Positions 9,947 to 17,979 of a stretch of 64,000 nucleotides of DNA are shown piece by piece (position 1 is the first letter of the stretch; the number at the start of each line of letters is the position of its first letter). This DNA comes from Paenibacillus thiaminolyticus (GTDB lineage Bacteria; Bacillota; Bacilli; Paenibacillales; Paenibacillaceae), in contig NZ_CP041405.1 of NCBI RefSeq assembly GCF_007066085.1, positions 6,169,501 through 6,233,500 of the forward strand, read 5' to 3'. Both the position numbers and the translations under genes were made by a program. The notes under the pieces are model-generated. The model was not told the origin of the DNA and ran no database searches. It saw only the letters and a list, made by a program, of their open reading frames with translations.

Positions 9947-10951
9947 ATGAGTTTTTTCAAAAAATTGAAGGAAAGCATCGCATCCAAGACCGAATCGGTT
10001 ACGACCAAGTTCAAGGAAGGGTTGGAAAAGACGCGGAAAGGATTGGTCGAGAAAGTCTCGGATCTCATTACGCGTCGCAAAAAGATTGACGAAGCGTTCT
10101 ATGAAGAGCTGGAAGAGATTCTGATCGGGGCGGACGTCGGCGTTACGACCGTCATGAACCTGATTGACGATCTGCGCGTCGAAGTGCGCCAGCGCAAAAT
10201 CGAGGACGCAGCGGAACTGCAGCCCGTCCTGTCCGAGAAGCTGATCGGGCTGCTGCGCGGCGACGAATCGAACAAGCTGACGATGAATCCGAACGGAATG
10301 ACCGTCATTTTGTTCGTCGGGGTGAACGGCGTCGGCAAGACGACGACGATTGGGAAGCTGGCCTACCGCTTCAAGCAGGAAGGCAAGTCTGTGCTGCTTG
10401 CGGCGGGAGATACGTTCCGCGCCGGAGCGATTGAGCAGCTGGAAGTATGGGGACAGCGCGTCGGCGTAGATGTCATCAAGCAGCAGGCCGGCTCGGATCC
10501 GGCCGCGGTCATGTATGACGCCGTCCAGGCCGCGAAGCAGCGCAATGTCGATGTGCTGCTGTGTGACACTGCCGGCCGTCTGCAGAACAAGACGAACCTG
10601 ATGGAAGAGCTGAACAAAATTTTCCGCGTCATCCGCCGCGAGATTCCAGATGCGCCGCATGAAGTGCTCATGGTGCTTGATGCGACGACAGGCCAGAATG
10701 CGCTCAGCCAGGCGAAGCTGTTCGGCGAGAAGAGCGGCGTCACCGGCCTTGTGCTCACGAAGCTGGACGGAACCGCCAAAGGCGGCATCGTCATCGCGAT
10801 CCGCCAGGAACTGAGCCTGCCGGTCAAGCTCGTAGGCTTGGGCGAGAAGATGGAGGACCTGGAGGAATTCGATTCCGAACAGTTCGTTCACGCCCTGTTC
10901 GCCGGGCTAATCCAGGAGGCAGAAGAGCAAGAGGCGGAGGAGCAGCAATAA
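9947..10951 (+). CDS. ftsY: Signal recognition particle receptor FtsY
   Basis: GTPase that docks the SRP-ribosome complex at the membrane, 334 residues. A Lys-rich N-terminal helix replaces the long acidic A domain of E. coli. The NG domain has G1 GVNGVGKTTT (about 125-134), DTAGR, and TKLDGTAKGG. Glu-rich C-terminal residues (EEQEAEEQQ) finish the protein. ATG 9947 follows GGAGCGGGGGAG. Its partner Ffh is encoded at 30553, separated from it by the first accessory island, whereas in B. subtilis ylxM-ffh follow ftsY directly. Confidence 0.97.
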   Translation: MSFFKKLKESIASKTESVTTKFKEGLEKTRKGLVEKVSDLITRRKKIDEAFYEELEEILIGADVGVTTVMNLIDDLRVEVRQRKIEDAAELQPVLSEKLIGLLRGDESNKLTMNPNGMTVILFVGVNGVGKTTTIGKLAYRFKQEGKSVLLAAGDTFRAGAIEQLEVWGQRVGVDVIKQQAGSDPAAVMYDAVQAAKQRNVDVLLCDTAGRLQNKTNLMEELNKIFRVIRREIPDAPHEVLMVLDATTGQNALSQAKLFGEKSGVTGLVLTKLDGTAKGGIVIAIRQELSLPVKLVGLGEKMEDLEEFDSEQFVHALFAGLIQEAEEQEAEEQQ

Positions 10952-10999
10952 AAATAATGCGCATGCAAGGTGCATAGAGCAAATCAAAGCGATTCCGAA

Positions 11000-11026
11000 G
11001 ACGTCCCGGCAAGGGACGTCTTTTTG
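11000..11026 (+). terminator. Rho-independent terminator of smc-ftsY
   Basis: GACGTCCC (11000-11007) and GGGACGTC (11013-11020) form an 8-bp perfect stem with loop GGCAA and a TTTTT tail. It closes the fab-rnc-smc-ftsY block and marks the left border of the accessory island. Confidence 0.92.
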
Positions 11027-11083
11027 TGTATCAACAACAGTGACCGTATAACTATTTCAACCCGTAGATGGGCACTCTCTCGC

Positions 11084-11420
11084 CACATACGCGCACTCTC
11101 CCAACGGCCAAGAACGTAAATATGTGCTAAGCCGCTTATGCCACCCATTTAGTCAGGGGAGGTCTACGTGTCATGCCGCTTATGCGTACTCTCCCAATCG
11201 GTCAGGAGGGGTATATGTGTCACGCTACTTATGCGCACTCTCCCATTTGTTCAGGAAGGTCTACGTGTCATGCCGCCTATGCGCACTCTCCCGATCAGTC
11301 AGGAACGGTATATGTTTCACGCCATTTATGCGTATTCTCCCGATGGGTCAGGAACGGTATATTTGTGATTCCGCTTACGTGAACCCTCCCATTTAGTCAG
11401 AAAAGATCTGCGTGGCTTTC
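11084..11420 (+). repeat. Tandem repeat array A, seven ~49-bp units
   Basis: Seven diverged units begin at 11084, 11133, 11177, 11226, 11274, 11323 and 11372 (periods 49, 44, 49, 48, 49, 49). The conserved core reads like CTTATGCGCACTCTCCC, then GTCAGGAA and then TATGTGTCA. Three overlapping frames stay open across it only because the repeat lacks stop codons in them, so no protein is claimed. A second array of the same family lies at 44843-45065. Flanking DNA 11026-11083 and 11421-11468 shows no gene. Confidence 0.85.
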
Positions 11421-11468
11421 CGCCAACGTGGTTCCCCCAAGTCCTCCCCAAAGAGAAAATGCAGCCCT

Positions 11469-11631
11469 GGACGGAAATCTGAGCCGAAGGGAGATCGCTT
11501 CAATGAATATCCGAAGGGCTATTCTGAGTGAATGGGAGAATGGTGAAAAGAGCATTAGAGGTAGGAAACTGCCCAGGCGGCAGGCCGCTGAAATGAGTAG
11601 CCGTGGACGGAAATCTGAGCCGAAGGGAGAT
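11469..11631 (+). repeat. 27-bp direct repeat pair
   Basis: The 27 bases at 11469-11495 recur exactly at 11605-11631 (core ACGGAAATCTGAGCCGAAGG). The spacer contains related words such as CCGAAGGGCTATTCTGAG and GAATGGGAGAATGG, and a similar GACGGAAAGGGAGAATGGG occurs near 45190, next to the second repeat array. No gene is supported in 11421-11700. Confidence 0.75.
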
Positions 11632-11707
11632 TACGACGAAGGATATCTGACGGAGCAGTAATGCTGCAAATTTGTAAGATTGGTTGGACGTTAGGCGGAA
11701 TATGTTG

Positions 11708-11716
11708 TGATATGAT
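11708..11716 (+). promoter_or_regulatory. Extended -10 promoter candidate for the pseudo-AAA gene
   Basis: TGATATGAT at 11708-11716 is an extended -10 element 25 bases before the GTG start. A TTGGAC at 11684-11689 lies 21 bases upstream, too far for a standard -35, so only the -10 is proposed. Confidence 0.4.
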
Positions 11717-11740
11717 TGGGGGGAAGAATGAGGAAAGCTG

Positions 11741-13993
11741 GTGCTGGCATTGAGAATATTGCGTGGTCTTGTTAATCTCATTATTATTATTGTACTTTGG
11801 GCGATCCTTAAGAATATTTGGGAGCCTGCTGCTTATATATTTGTGCCATTGTTTGCCGTTGTGATGTTCTCCGGGCTGAACAACAGAACGGAGCAGGGCA
11901 ACGAAGCAGGGCGGCACGATGAACAGGCGGAAGCTCTGAATGAATGGGACGGGCATGGTAATGACGGAGATGAGTACGATGTAGATGAGTACGGTGAGGA
12001 TGATGATGAAGAGGACGAAGAAGATGAGGAGTATGACGAACTTGTCGAGGATGCTGCGGTCATCGTAGCACAGGCGGGCTATGCTTCCCTGGAACTGTTG
12101 GAGGCCGAGCTTGACATTCACGAGGAAGATGCCGAGTACATACTGAATGAATTGGAGGAGTATGGAATTGTTGATGAAGCTTCAAGCGACAGTTCTGTAC
12201 GGAAGGTGCTCCTGACACCGGCGGGTGTTCAGGCACTCGTGAACTCATGGCATGAGTATGAGGATGATGAGGAGGAATATGAAGGTGACAATGGAGACGA
12301 CGAGGACGAGGCGGGTTGGCATAGCTTGAGAGATGAACGGGTGAAGAATGCGGCGGCGGTCGTGGTGGACACGGGCTATGCCTCGGCATACCTGCTGCAG
12401 TCTCACCTTGCTGTCGATACAGAGCGAGCGACGGAATTGCTTCATATTTTGGAGGCTTGTCATATCGTCGGTCCAGCAGATGGACATCGCACCGAGCGAA
12501 GCGTGCTTGTGACTCCTGCGTGGATGGAACGAGAGCTTGGGGAGGTATACGAGGAAAAGGAAGCGAAGAATGGGATAGCAGGATTGCTTCAGCAGCTCGA
12601 CGCTCTTCATGGCATGGACGCGGCCAAGCTACATATCCGACAGTTGGTTGATGTCCTGTCAGAGATGAACGAGCGGGAGGACCGCGGGTTCGATACCTAT
12701 GAACTGCGGATGAATATGATTTTTGCGGGTCTGCCAGGCATGGGTCAGATGACGATCGCGCGTATTGTCGGCAAAATCTTATATGAGATGGACATTCTCT
12801 ATGAGGGGGACGTTGTGGTGGTTCCTTTCTGCGAACTGCTAGGGTCAGATCCGTTCACAACCTCTGCACAGGTTCACGATGCTCTTGAAGGGGCTTCCGG
12901 CAACGTTGTTGTCATTCCCGATTTATACCGGCTGTCTGAGCCTGGTGCGCCGGAACAAGGCAGTGAGGCGATCCATGCTCTATTAAGCTATCTGGATCAG
13001 TGCAACGAGGAGATCGTTGTCATTTTGAGCGGGGCGCCGAATAGACTTAATAGTTTATTGGACAAATATATCGGGATCCGCACCTTTTTCCCGTATTTGA
13101 TTCCGTTTTTGCGAACGGCTACGACAGCGGGCGGGAACATTGCGGATGCGACGGACGAACATTTTTACCAGTTTGAACGTCCTTCCTTGTCAGAAGAACG
13201 AGTCGTACCCGAGATGCCGGCTTTAGTCTCACCGCCACGGGAGGATGAGGGAACGAAGACTGTTGCTCCGCAATGCGAATCGGTTCAGCAGAATGAAGTA
13301 AGACTTGAGCAGGATGGGGTTCCGCATAGCGAGGTAAGACTTGAGCAGGACGGGGTTCGGCAGAACGAGGTAAGACTTGGGCAGGATGGGGTTCGGCAGA
13401 ACGAGGTAAGACTTGAACCAGATGTGGTTCAGGCAGAACGGTTCGACTGGGAGGCGGAGCTGAGCCGTATCGAAGAGCTGCATGGACAGCGCGCCACGCT
13501 GGCAGAGTGGGAGGAGCAGCTCCATGCCTACCACGAGCGTAAGGCCAAAGGCATGTATGCGGATGCCCCTCCGGCCTGCTTCGTGTTCAAGGGGGGCACG
13601 GAGTCGGGCAGGGCATCGCTGGCTCAATGGCTGGCTGGCCTGTATAAGCATTATGGCATTGTAGCCCAGGGACATGTCGTAACCGCGGAGCTGCGGGACA
13701 TACGTTCAATGCAGGAGCTTAATGAACAGCTTCAGAACCGTCTGCAGCAAGCGGAGGGAGGATTGCTTGTCGTCCATATCCACGAACTGGGCTCGGCCGC
13801 CGATCGGGTACAAGCGGAGCGGGCAGTGGCGGATGCGCTGATGAAGGCGACCGATAAGATGAACGCAGACAAGGTCATCGTCATTGAAGGGTCAGAAGAA
13901 GAAGTGAAGGCGTTCCTCGATGTCAGCTCGGTGCTGCGTATGCGGTTCTCCAAGCAGATCGAGCTGGAGCGGGTTGCTGCTGGCAAGGCTTAA
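11741..13993 (+). CDS. Membrane-anchored protein with two FtsK-gamma-like domains and two degenerate AAA modules
   Basis: I know no name for this 750-residue protein. In order: two hydrophobic segments (about 8-24 and 29-45); a very acidic stretch (70-101); a winged-helix-like domain (103-160) and a second (203-259) that resemble the FtsK gamma domain (for example GYASAYLLQSHL and CHIVGPADG); an AAA module like CbxX/SpoVK (about 285-460) whose Walker A reads GLPGMGQM with Gln in place of Lys and whose Walker B reads VVVIPD; four 12-residue repeats (EVRLEQDGV type); and a second divergent P-loop-like module (about 571-750) with GGTESGRAS. Loss of the Walker A Lys suggests no normal ATP hydrolysis in the first module. 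The start is uncertain: GTG 11741 sits very close to AGGAAAG, and TTG 11750 is an alternative. It appears monocistronic. Architecture is inferred from reading only. Confidence 0.7.
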   Translation: MLALRILRGLVNLIIIIVLWAILKNIWEPAAYIFVPLFAVVMFSGLNNRTEQGNEAGRHDEQAEALNEWDGHGNDGDEYDVDEYGEDDDEEDEEDEEYDELVEDAAVIVAQAGYASLELLEAELDIHEEDAEYILNELEEYGIVDEASSDSSVRKVLLTPAGVQALVNSWHEYEDDEEEYEGDNGDDEDEAGWHSLRDERVKNAAAVVVDTGYASAYLLQSHLAVDTERATELLHILEACHIVGPADGHRTERSVLVTPAWMERELGEVYEEKEAKNGIAGLLQQLDALHGMDAAKLHIRQLVDVLSEMNEREDRGFDTYELRMNMIFAGLPGMGQMTIARIVGKILYEMDILYEGDVVVVPFCELLGSDPFTTSAQVHDALEGASGNVVVIPDLYRLSEPGAPEQGSEAIHALLSYLDQCNEEIVVILSGAPNRLNSLLDKYIGIRTFFPYLIPFLRTATTAGGNIADATDEHFYQFERPSLSEERVVPEMPALVSPPREDEGTKTVAPQCESVQQNEVRLEQDGVPHSEVRLEQDGVRQNEVRLGQDGVRQNEVRLEPDVVQAERFDWEAELSRIEELHGQRATLAEWEEQLHAYHERKAKGMYADAPPACFVFKGGTESGRASLAQWLAGLYKHYGIVAQGHVVTAELRDIRSMQELNEQLQNRLQQAEGGLLVVHIHELGSAADRVQAERAVADALMKATDKMNADKVIVIEGSEEEVKAFLDVSSVLRMRFSKQIELERVAAGKA
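13295..13438 (+). repeat. In-frame 36-bp tandem repeat, four copies
   Basis: Units start at 13295, 13331, 13367 and 13403, each encoding 12 residues of the EVRLEQDGV type in the linker between the two AAA-like modules. The near-identity of the copies at DNA level points to recent expansion and possible length variation between strains. Confidence 0.85.
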
Positions 13994-14018
13994 TAATCGT
14001 ATTCAGGTGTAAGAAGGA

Positions 14019-14053
14019 AGAGCCGTTGAGGACAATATCTCGATGGCTCTTTG
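14019..14053 (+). terminator. Terminator candidate after the pseudo-AAA gene
   Basis: AGAGCC (14019-14024) pairs with GGCTCT (14045-14050), with inner TTGAG/CTC pairing, followed by only three T (TTTGG). It is a moderate hairpin terminator, 25 bases after the stop. Confidence 0.5.
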
Positions 14054-14183
14054 GCCTGCCCACGAGTTGCTGAATGCGAGGAGGCCGGCAAGCAAGATAC
14101 AGTCTGCTCGCTTGATGCTGTACTCCGTTGCATTCTGAATGAAGGTAAAATGAATTTATTTAGTTTGTTGGTCATAGTTCCAA

Positions 14184-14214
14184 TTGACTATATAGCCAAG
14201 CCGTTTGGTATAAT
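14184..14214 (+). promoter_or_regulatory. Sigma-A promoter of the RCC1-repeat gene
   Basis: TTGACT at 14184-14189 and TATAAT at 14209-14214, spacer 19, with TGG just before the -10 (extended -10 form). The longer spacer is offset by the perfect extended -10. The start codon lies 44 bases downstream. Confidence 0.75.
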
Positions 14215-14258
14215 TAACCGGTAAACATATGGAGGGATCCTTAAAAAGGGGGAGAAAC

Positions 14259-17200
14259 ATGAACCGGTTGCGAATGATGAAAAAGATGATGTGCGCCGTG
14301 CTCGTCTTGCTGATTATGGCACAAGCGATACCGCTAACGGCAGGAAAGGCCAAAGCGGAAGCGGCGCCGAGCGTGACAGTCCGGAAGGTGGTGACTGGGG
14401 ACCAGCAGTCGTTTGCGCTGGATACAGATGGGCACTTGTGGGCATGGGGGGCCTACGACAACTTTATGTTCGGCGGCATTTCGATGCCGAAGGTGATGGA
14501 GCTGCCGTTCGATGGCACGCGGATTAAAGATATTGCGAGCGGTTATAACTTCGTCTTCGCGCTGCTGGAAGACGGAACTGTCTGGATTCGCGGCGAAGGG
14601 AGCAAGTCCAAGCAATTCGAGCAGGTGCCGGGTCTGAACGGCCTTGCATCCATTGATACGACGGCTTACTATGCATATGGGCTGGGAGCGGACGGCAAGC
14701 TGTGGCAATGGAGCGGTTATTCGCCTACATACGGCGTGTCCAATCCTCCGCAGGCGAGAACGGATGTCCAGGACATCGTCCAAGTGACGGGTGGATATAT
14801 CGTCAAGGAGGACGGGACGGTGTGGAATCTTGGGTTTGGAAGCGAAGAGCCGTTGACCCAAGTCCAAGGATTGACTGACGTTGAGCGGATAGCGGTAGGC
14901 AATATCGACCAGACCGGTTATGCACTGCGCAAGGACGGCAGCGTATGGGGCTGGGGGAACCGCAAGCTGGACAAGATGAATTTGCCAGCGCTGCAGACCG
15001 ATTATAAGCGTTTTTTCGAAGCGGTTCCAATCGATGGGCTGGAACACATCAAGGCCATTGCCGCGGGTTATCATCATTTTCTCGCGTTGACTGAGGATGG
15101 CACGGTCTGGGCGTGGGGACAAAATGAGAGCGGCCAGCTCGGCAACGGCAGCACGGCCAATAGCGGCGTTCCCGTGCAGGTGAAGGGGCTCCGCAATGTC
15201 ACTTCGATTTCTAGCGGATATCAGGTTGATCATTCCTTCGCCATACTCGCCGATCAGACGGTATGGAGCTGGGGAGGCAACAATGAGCGCGAGACGGGAA
15301 CGCAGGAAGAGGCGAAGGCGGTTACCGTTCCGCGGCAAGTGAAGTTCACTCCGGTCGCAGGGAAGGGCGATGAGAAGTTCACGATTACGCAGATTGGACA
15401 AGGCGCGACCAGGGTAGATACGGCGGATAGCAACGCTCAAGGCATGATCATTGCCGCCACGAAGACTCAGCTCTTGGTGTCTACGAACTATGGCGAGACG
15501 TGGAGCAGGAAGCCGCATCCTGTGAAGGATTCTTTTTATACGGTTAAGCATGCCGGCAGCAACTTCTACTATTGGACGTATAACACGAAGAAGCCGCAGT
15601 TGCTGATGTCCCGGGATGGGACGAAATGGAGCCCGGTTGCGGTGGAGGGCCCGGATGGAGCACTTACCGTAAGAAATATTATGCTGCTACATAAGCAATA
15701 TGTGCTGCTTGCCAGCTATGACGGGCAAGAGAAAACGTATATATTCACTTCCGGAGACGGAATTAGCTGGAAGCAGACCGGCATTTTGCCTGCGGATGAA
15801 ATTTATGAGGTGGCTTGGAACGGCAAGCGATACACCGCATTTGGCGGAGGCCATCTCTATTACGGTGCGGCGAAGAGCCGCAATCAGTTCGTCGTCATTC
15901 CGAGTGAACAGCGGGCGGGAGAACTGATTATTTACACATCCGACGATTTAAAGCAATGGACGCAGCAATCCGGGTCCGTCAAATCGCTGAAGTATACATT
16001 CGTAGTGAACGGAAAGCCAAGAAATAACTATTATGTCAGCATGGCTGAGCCGGTAAGCAACGGCACGATAACGCTAATGGATGCCTATGGCAATATGTTG
16101 ACGTCGAAGGACGGAATTTCGTTCACGCAGCGGCCAGCGGCGAGCGTGTTCAAGAGTATGTACGGAAACGGGCCGATTTTGTCGAACGGCAAGCAATATC
16201 TTATCTATATCAGCCGCTGGCGGGATGAAGGCGTGGTTCTCACCTCGACCGACAAGGTGACTTGGACTGAGCGGAAGATTGCGAATATTCCTTTGGCGAT
16301 GACCGTACTGAAATCAGGCAAGAAATTTATCGGATTCGGGGACGGCGGACTGATCGCCGTATCGAGCGACGGCTTGAATTGGAAGATAAAGCAGGGTCCG
16401 GCGCCAACGCAGTTCACCAACGAAATTGTTAAAGCGAATGGCCGTTATGTCGCGGTCGGGTCGGAATTTTTGCACAGTGTGCCGGGGATTCTGACGAGCA
16501 AGGACGGGACTGCCTGGACACAGGTGTTGAAGTCGGAACGCAATCAGAGCGGATATCAGGATGACATTCAGTCGGTGGAGTGGAACGGAAAAATATTCGC
16601 AGCCGTCGGCGGAGCCTATACGTATACGTCGAGCAACGGGACAATCTGGTCCAAACGTGCTTCCGTCCAAGGAATGAACTTGCAAAAGGTGATCTGGACT
16701 GGCAAAACGTTCGTCGCTCTGGGCCGATCGCTGGACCAGAAGCAGTACGCGCTATATACATCCGCGAACGGCGTCAACTGGAAAGCAAGCTACCGCACTT
16801 CGAATCCGCTTCTCGATATCGCCGTCCATAACGGGACGGTCGTGGCGGTAGGAGCGAAGAAAAATAAAGCCATGGCAATGAGCAGCAAGGATTTGACGAA
16901 CTGGAAGGAAGCCTTATTCACGCTTGGCAAGGACAACAAGTCATGGAATGCAATGATGAAGAACTCTTTGTACGATTATGCCGGGGAGTCTACATTTACA
17001 AGCGTGCAGTGGGTGAACGGGCAGTTCCTGATTGCGTCCGACAAAATATACGGTTCGAAGGACGGCGTGAACTGGTCGGCCATTACGGGTACCTACGATG
17101 AGTATATGCAGGGGAATTCGGTCTGGTCGAGCAGCGGGCGCATTTTGTGGACAGGGCAAGATTACTATTACTACAAAAATAACATTATCGGGGTATCGAA

Positions 17201-17333
17201 AGATTTAAAGCAGTGGCAGTTCTATCAGTTCGATGAACTAAGCGGACTGAACCATATGATCTGGACCGGGGCCGATCTGCTTGGCTCTGGGCAAGACGGA
17301 TTGCTGGCAAGAATGAAGCCGAAGAAAAAGTAA
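14259..17333 (+). CDS. Secreted RCC1-repeat / beta-propeller protein
   Basis: The 1024-residue product starts with a signal peptide (MNRLRMMKKMMCAVLVLLIM, cleavage probably after the KAEA region) and is likely exported. Residues ~40-350 hold RCC1-type repeats (for example VWAWGQNESGQLGNG, VWGWGNRK, VWSWGGNNE). From ~390 to the end there are many propeller-like repeats with the pattern TSxDGxxW (SSDGLNWK, TSANGVNWK, SKDGTAWTQ). Together they suggest one or two beta-propellers for binding carbohydrate or protein at the cell surface; no enzyme motif is visible. ATG 14259 follows AAAGGGGGAG; an ATG at 14229 would add ten residues in front of the signal peptide and is less likely. Confidence 0.8.
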   Translation: MNRLRMMKKMMCAVLVLLIMAQAIPLTAGKAKAEAAPSVTVRKVVTGDQQSFALDTDGHLWAWGAYDNFMFGGISMPKVMELPFDGTRIKDIASGYNFVFALLEDGTVWIRGEGSKSKQFEQVPGLNGLASIDTTAYYAYGLGADGKLWQWSGYSPTYGVSNPPQARTDVQDIVQVTGGYIVKEDGTVWNLGFGSEEPLTQVQGLTDVERIAVGNIDQTGYALRKDGSVWGWGNRKLDKMNLPALQTDYKRFFEAVPIDGLEHIKAIAAGYHHFLALTEDGTVWAWGQNESGQLGNGSTANSGVPVQVKGLRNVTSISSGYQVDHSFAILADQTVWSWGGNNERETGTQEEAKAVTVPRQVKFTPVAGKGDEKFTITQIGQGATRVDTADSNAQGMIIAATKTQLLVSTNYGETWSRKPHPVKDSFYTVKHAGSNFYYWTYNTKKPQLLMSRDGTKWSPVAVEGPDGALTVRNIMLLHKQYVLLASYDGQEKTYIFTSGDGISWKQTGILPADEIYEVAWNGKRYTAFGGGHLYYGAAKSRNQFVVIPSEQRAGELIIYTSDDLKQWTQQSGSVKSLKYTFVVNGKPRNNYYVSMAEPVSNGTITLMDAYGNMLTSKDGISFTQRPAASVFKSMYGNGPILSNGKQYLIYISRWRDEGVVLTSTDKVTWTERKIANIPLAMTVLKSGKKFIGFGDGGLIAVSSDGLNWKIKQGPAPTQFTNEIVKANGRYVAVGSEFLHSVPGILTSKDGTAWTQVLKSERNQSGYQDDIQSVEWNGKIFAAVGGAYTYTSSNGTIWSKRASVQGMNLQKVIWTGKTFVALGRSLDQKQYALYTSANGVNWKASYRTSNPLLDIAVHNGTVVAVGAKKNKAMAMSSKDLTNWKEALFTLGKDNKSWNAMMKNSLYDYAGESTFTSVQWVNGQFLIASDKIYGSKDGVNWSAITGTYDEYMQGNSVWSSSGRILWTGQDYYYYKNNIIGVSKDLKQWQFYQFDELSGLNHMIWTGADLLGSGQDGLLARMKPKKK

Positions 17334-17424
17334 ATCCGCCCTTCCCGTGCACGGGAACTGGCATGCTGCGATAAGACTGCCAACTGATCATCATCGGCGG
17401 GCCGGCGTCTTATGCTTCAACGGC

Positions 17425-17453
17425 TTGATATTCGCTTCCTAATCTTGTATGCT
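17425..17453 (+). promoter_or_regulatory. Sigma-A promoter of the small-RNA candidate
   Basis: TTGATA (17425-17430) and TATGCT (17448-17453) with an ideal 17-base spacer. Start of transcription is predicted near 17460. No reading frame with a good ribosome site follows. Confidence 0.75.
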
Positions 17454-17459
17454 AAAGGT

Positions 17460-17676
17460 ACCTTATAGGAATGGGGAGCTTTTGATGTCGGTGTTTTGTT
17501 CTTAACCAACCGAATTGGATAATGTGAATTCCGTCGTGTGCATGCCGCAACAGAGCCGATCTGTGGCATCTGTTTGTGATGCGCGAATGGAATGTCTCAC
17601 ACGTGTTAAGAACAAAGGCCATCCACTTGAATTCCATCGATTGCGATCAGCCGTGCTCTTGAGCGCGGCTTTTGTT
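17460..17676 (+). ncRNA. Candidate rod-shaped small RNA (6S-like outline)
   Basis: A promoter at 17425-17453 and a strong terminator at 17649-17676 bracket about 217 bases that fold end to end. GGAAT (17468-17472) pairs with ATTCC (17631-17635). GATG (17484-17487) pairs with CATC (17620-17623). TTTGTTCTTAAC (17495-17506) pairs perfectly with GTTAAGAACAAA (17605-17616). Further in, ATTCC pairs with GGAAT, and an apical hairpin ATGCC/GGCAT contains ACAG/CTGT. A large asymmetric loop in the middle may form CCAA/TTGG. Size and outline resemble 6S RNA, but no sequence signature was confirmed. The 148-codon frame crossing it (17515-17961) is probably a shadow. The rest of 17334-17424 shows nothing. 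Confidence 0.55.
17649..17676 (+). terminator. Terminator of the small-RNA candidate
   Basis: AGCCGTGCTC (17649-17658) and GAGCGCGGCT (17661-17670) form a 10-bp stem with one G-T pair and a TTTTGTT tail. Confidence 0.85.
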
Positions 17677-17876
17677 ATGCATGGCCAGCCGGCTGGCGTA
17701 TCCGGGATCCGTGAACGATCCTGGGCAGGACTGAAGCGCGGACGCGATCAGTCTGCACGGATACGTCTGCAGCTGGGCGACAGGCTTGGGAGTATTGCCA
17801 GTCCTGTAAACATATGCGGGCAAGGCGCACCCCGTTGCGCAGGCTCCCGAGCAGCAACGATCGCTACGAAGATGAT

Positions 17877-17916
17877 AGGGCAGAAGATGGACGTATGTTC
17901 ATGTTCTGCCCTTTTT
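17877..17916 (+). terminator. Hairpin with T-run upstream of bpsA
   Basis: AGGGCAGAA (17877-17885) and TTCTGCCCT (17904-17912) form a 9-bp stem with an 18-base loop and a TTTTT tail, 63 bases before the bpsA start. It could end transcripts from upstream or act as an attenuator for bpsA; 17677-17876 has no recognised riboswitch. Confidence 0.65.
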
Positions 17917-17979
17917 GGCATTGAAGCAGTCATGGCCTTGTTCTATCTTATCAAGCGATGAAGCGAGGTAGACTTTTCC

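Noticed and set aside
11124..11396. Three overlapping open frames of 66-90 codons in array A
   Set aside because: All three frames are open only because the ~49-bp repeat lacks stops; period 49 shifts the frame at each unit and no ribosome site fits.
11728..11775. 15-codon frame (MRKAGAGIENIAWSC) overlapping the pseudo-AAA start
   Set aside because: It has a purine-rich site upstream but could equally be the ribosome site region of the larger gene; no leader-peptide signature.
17515..17961. 148-codon frame over the small-RNA candidate
   Set aside because: No ribosome site, crosses two terminators, and the folding signal explains the sequence better.
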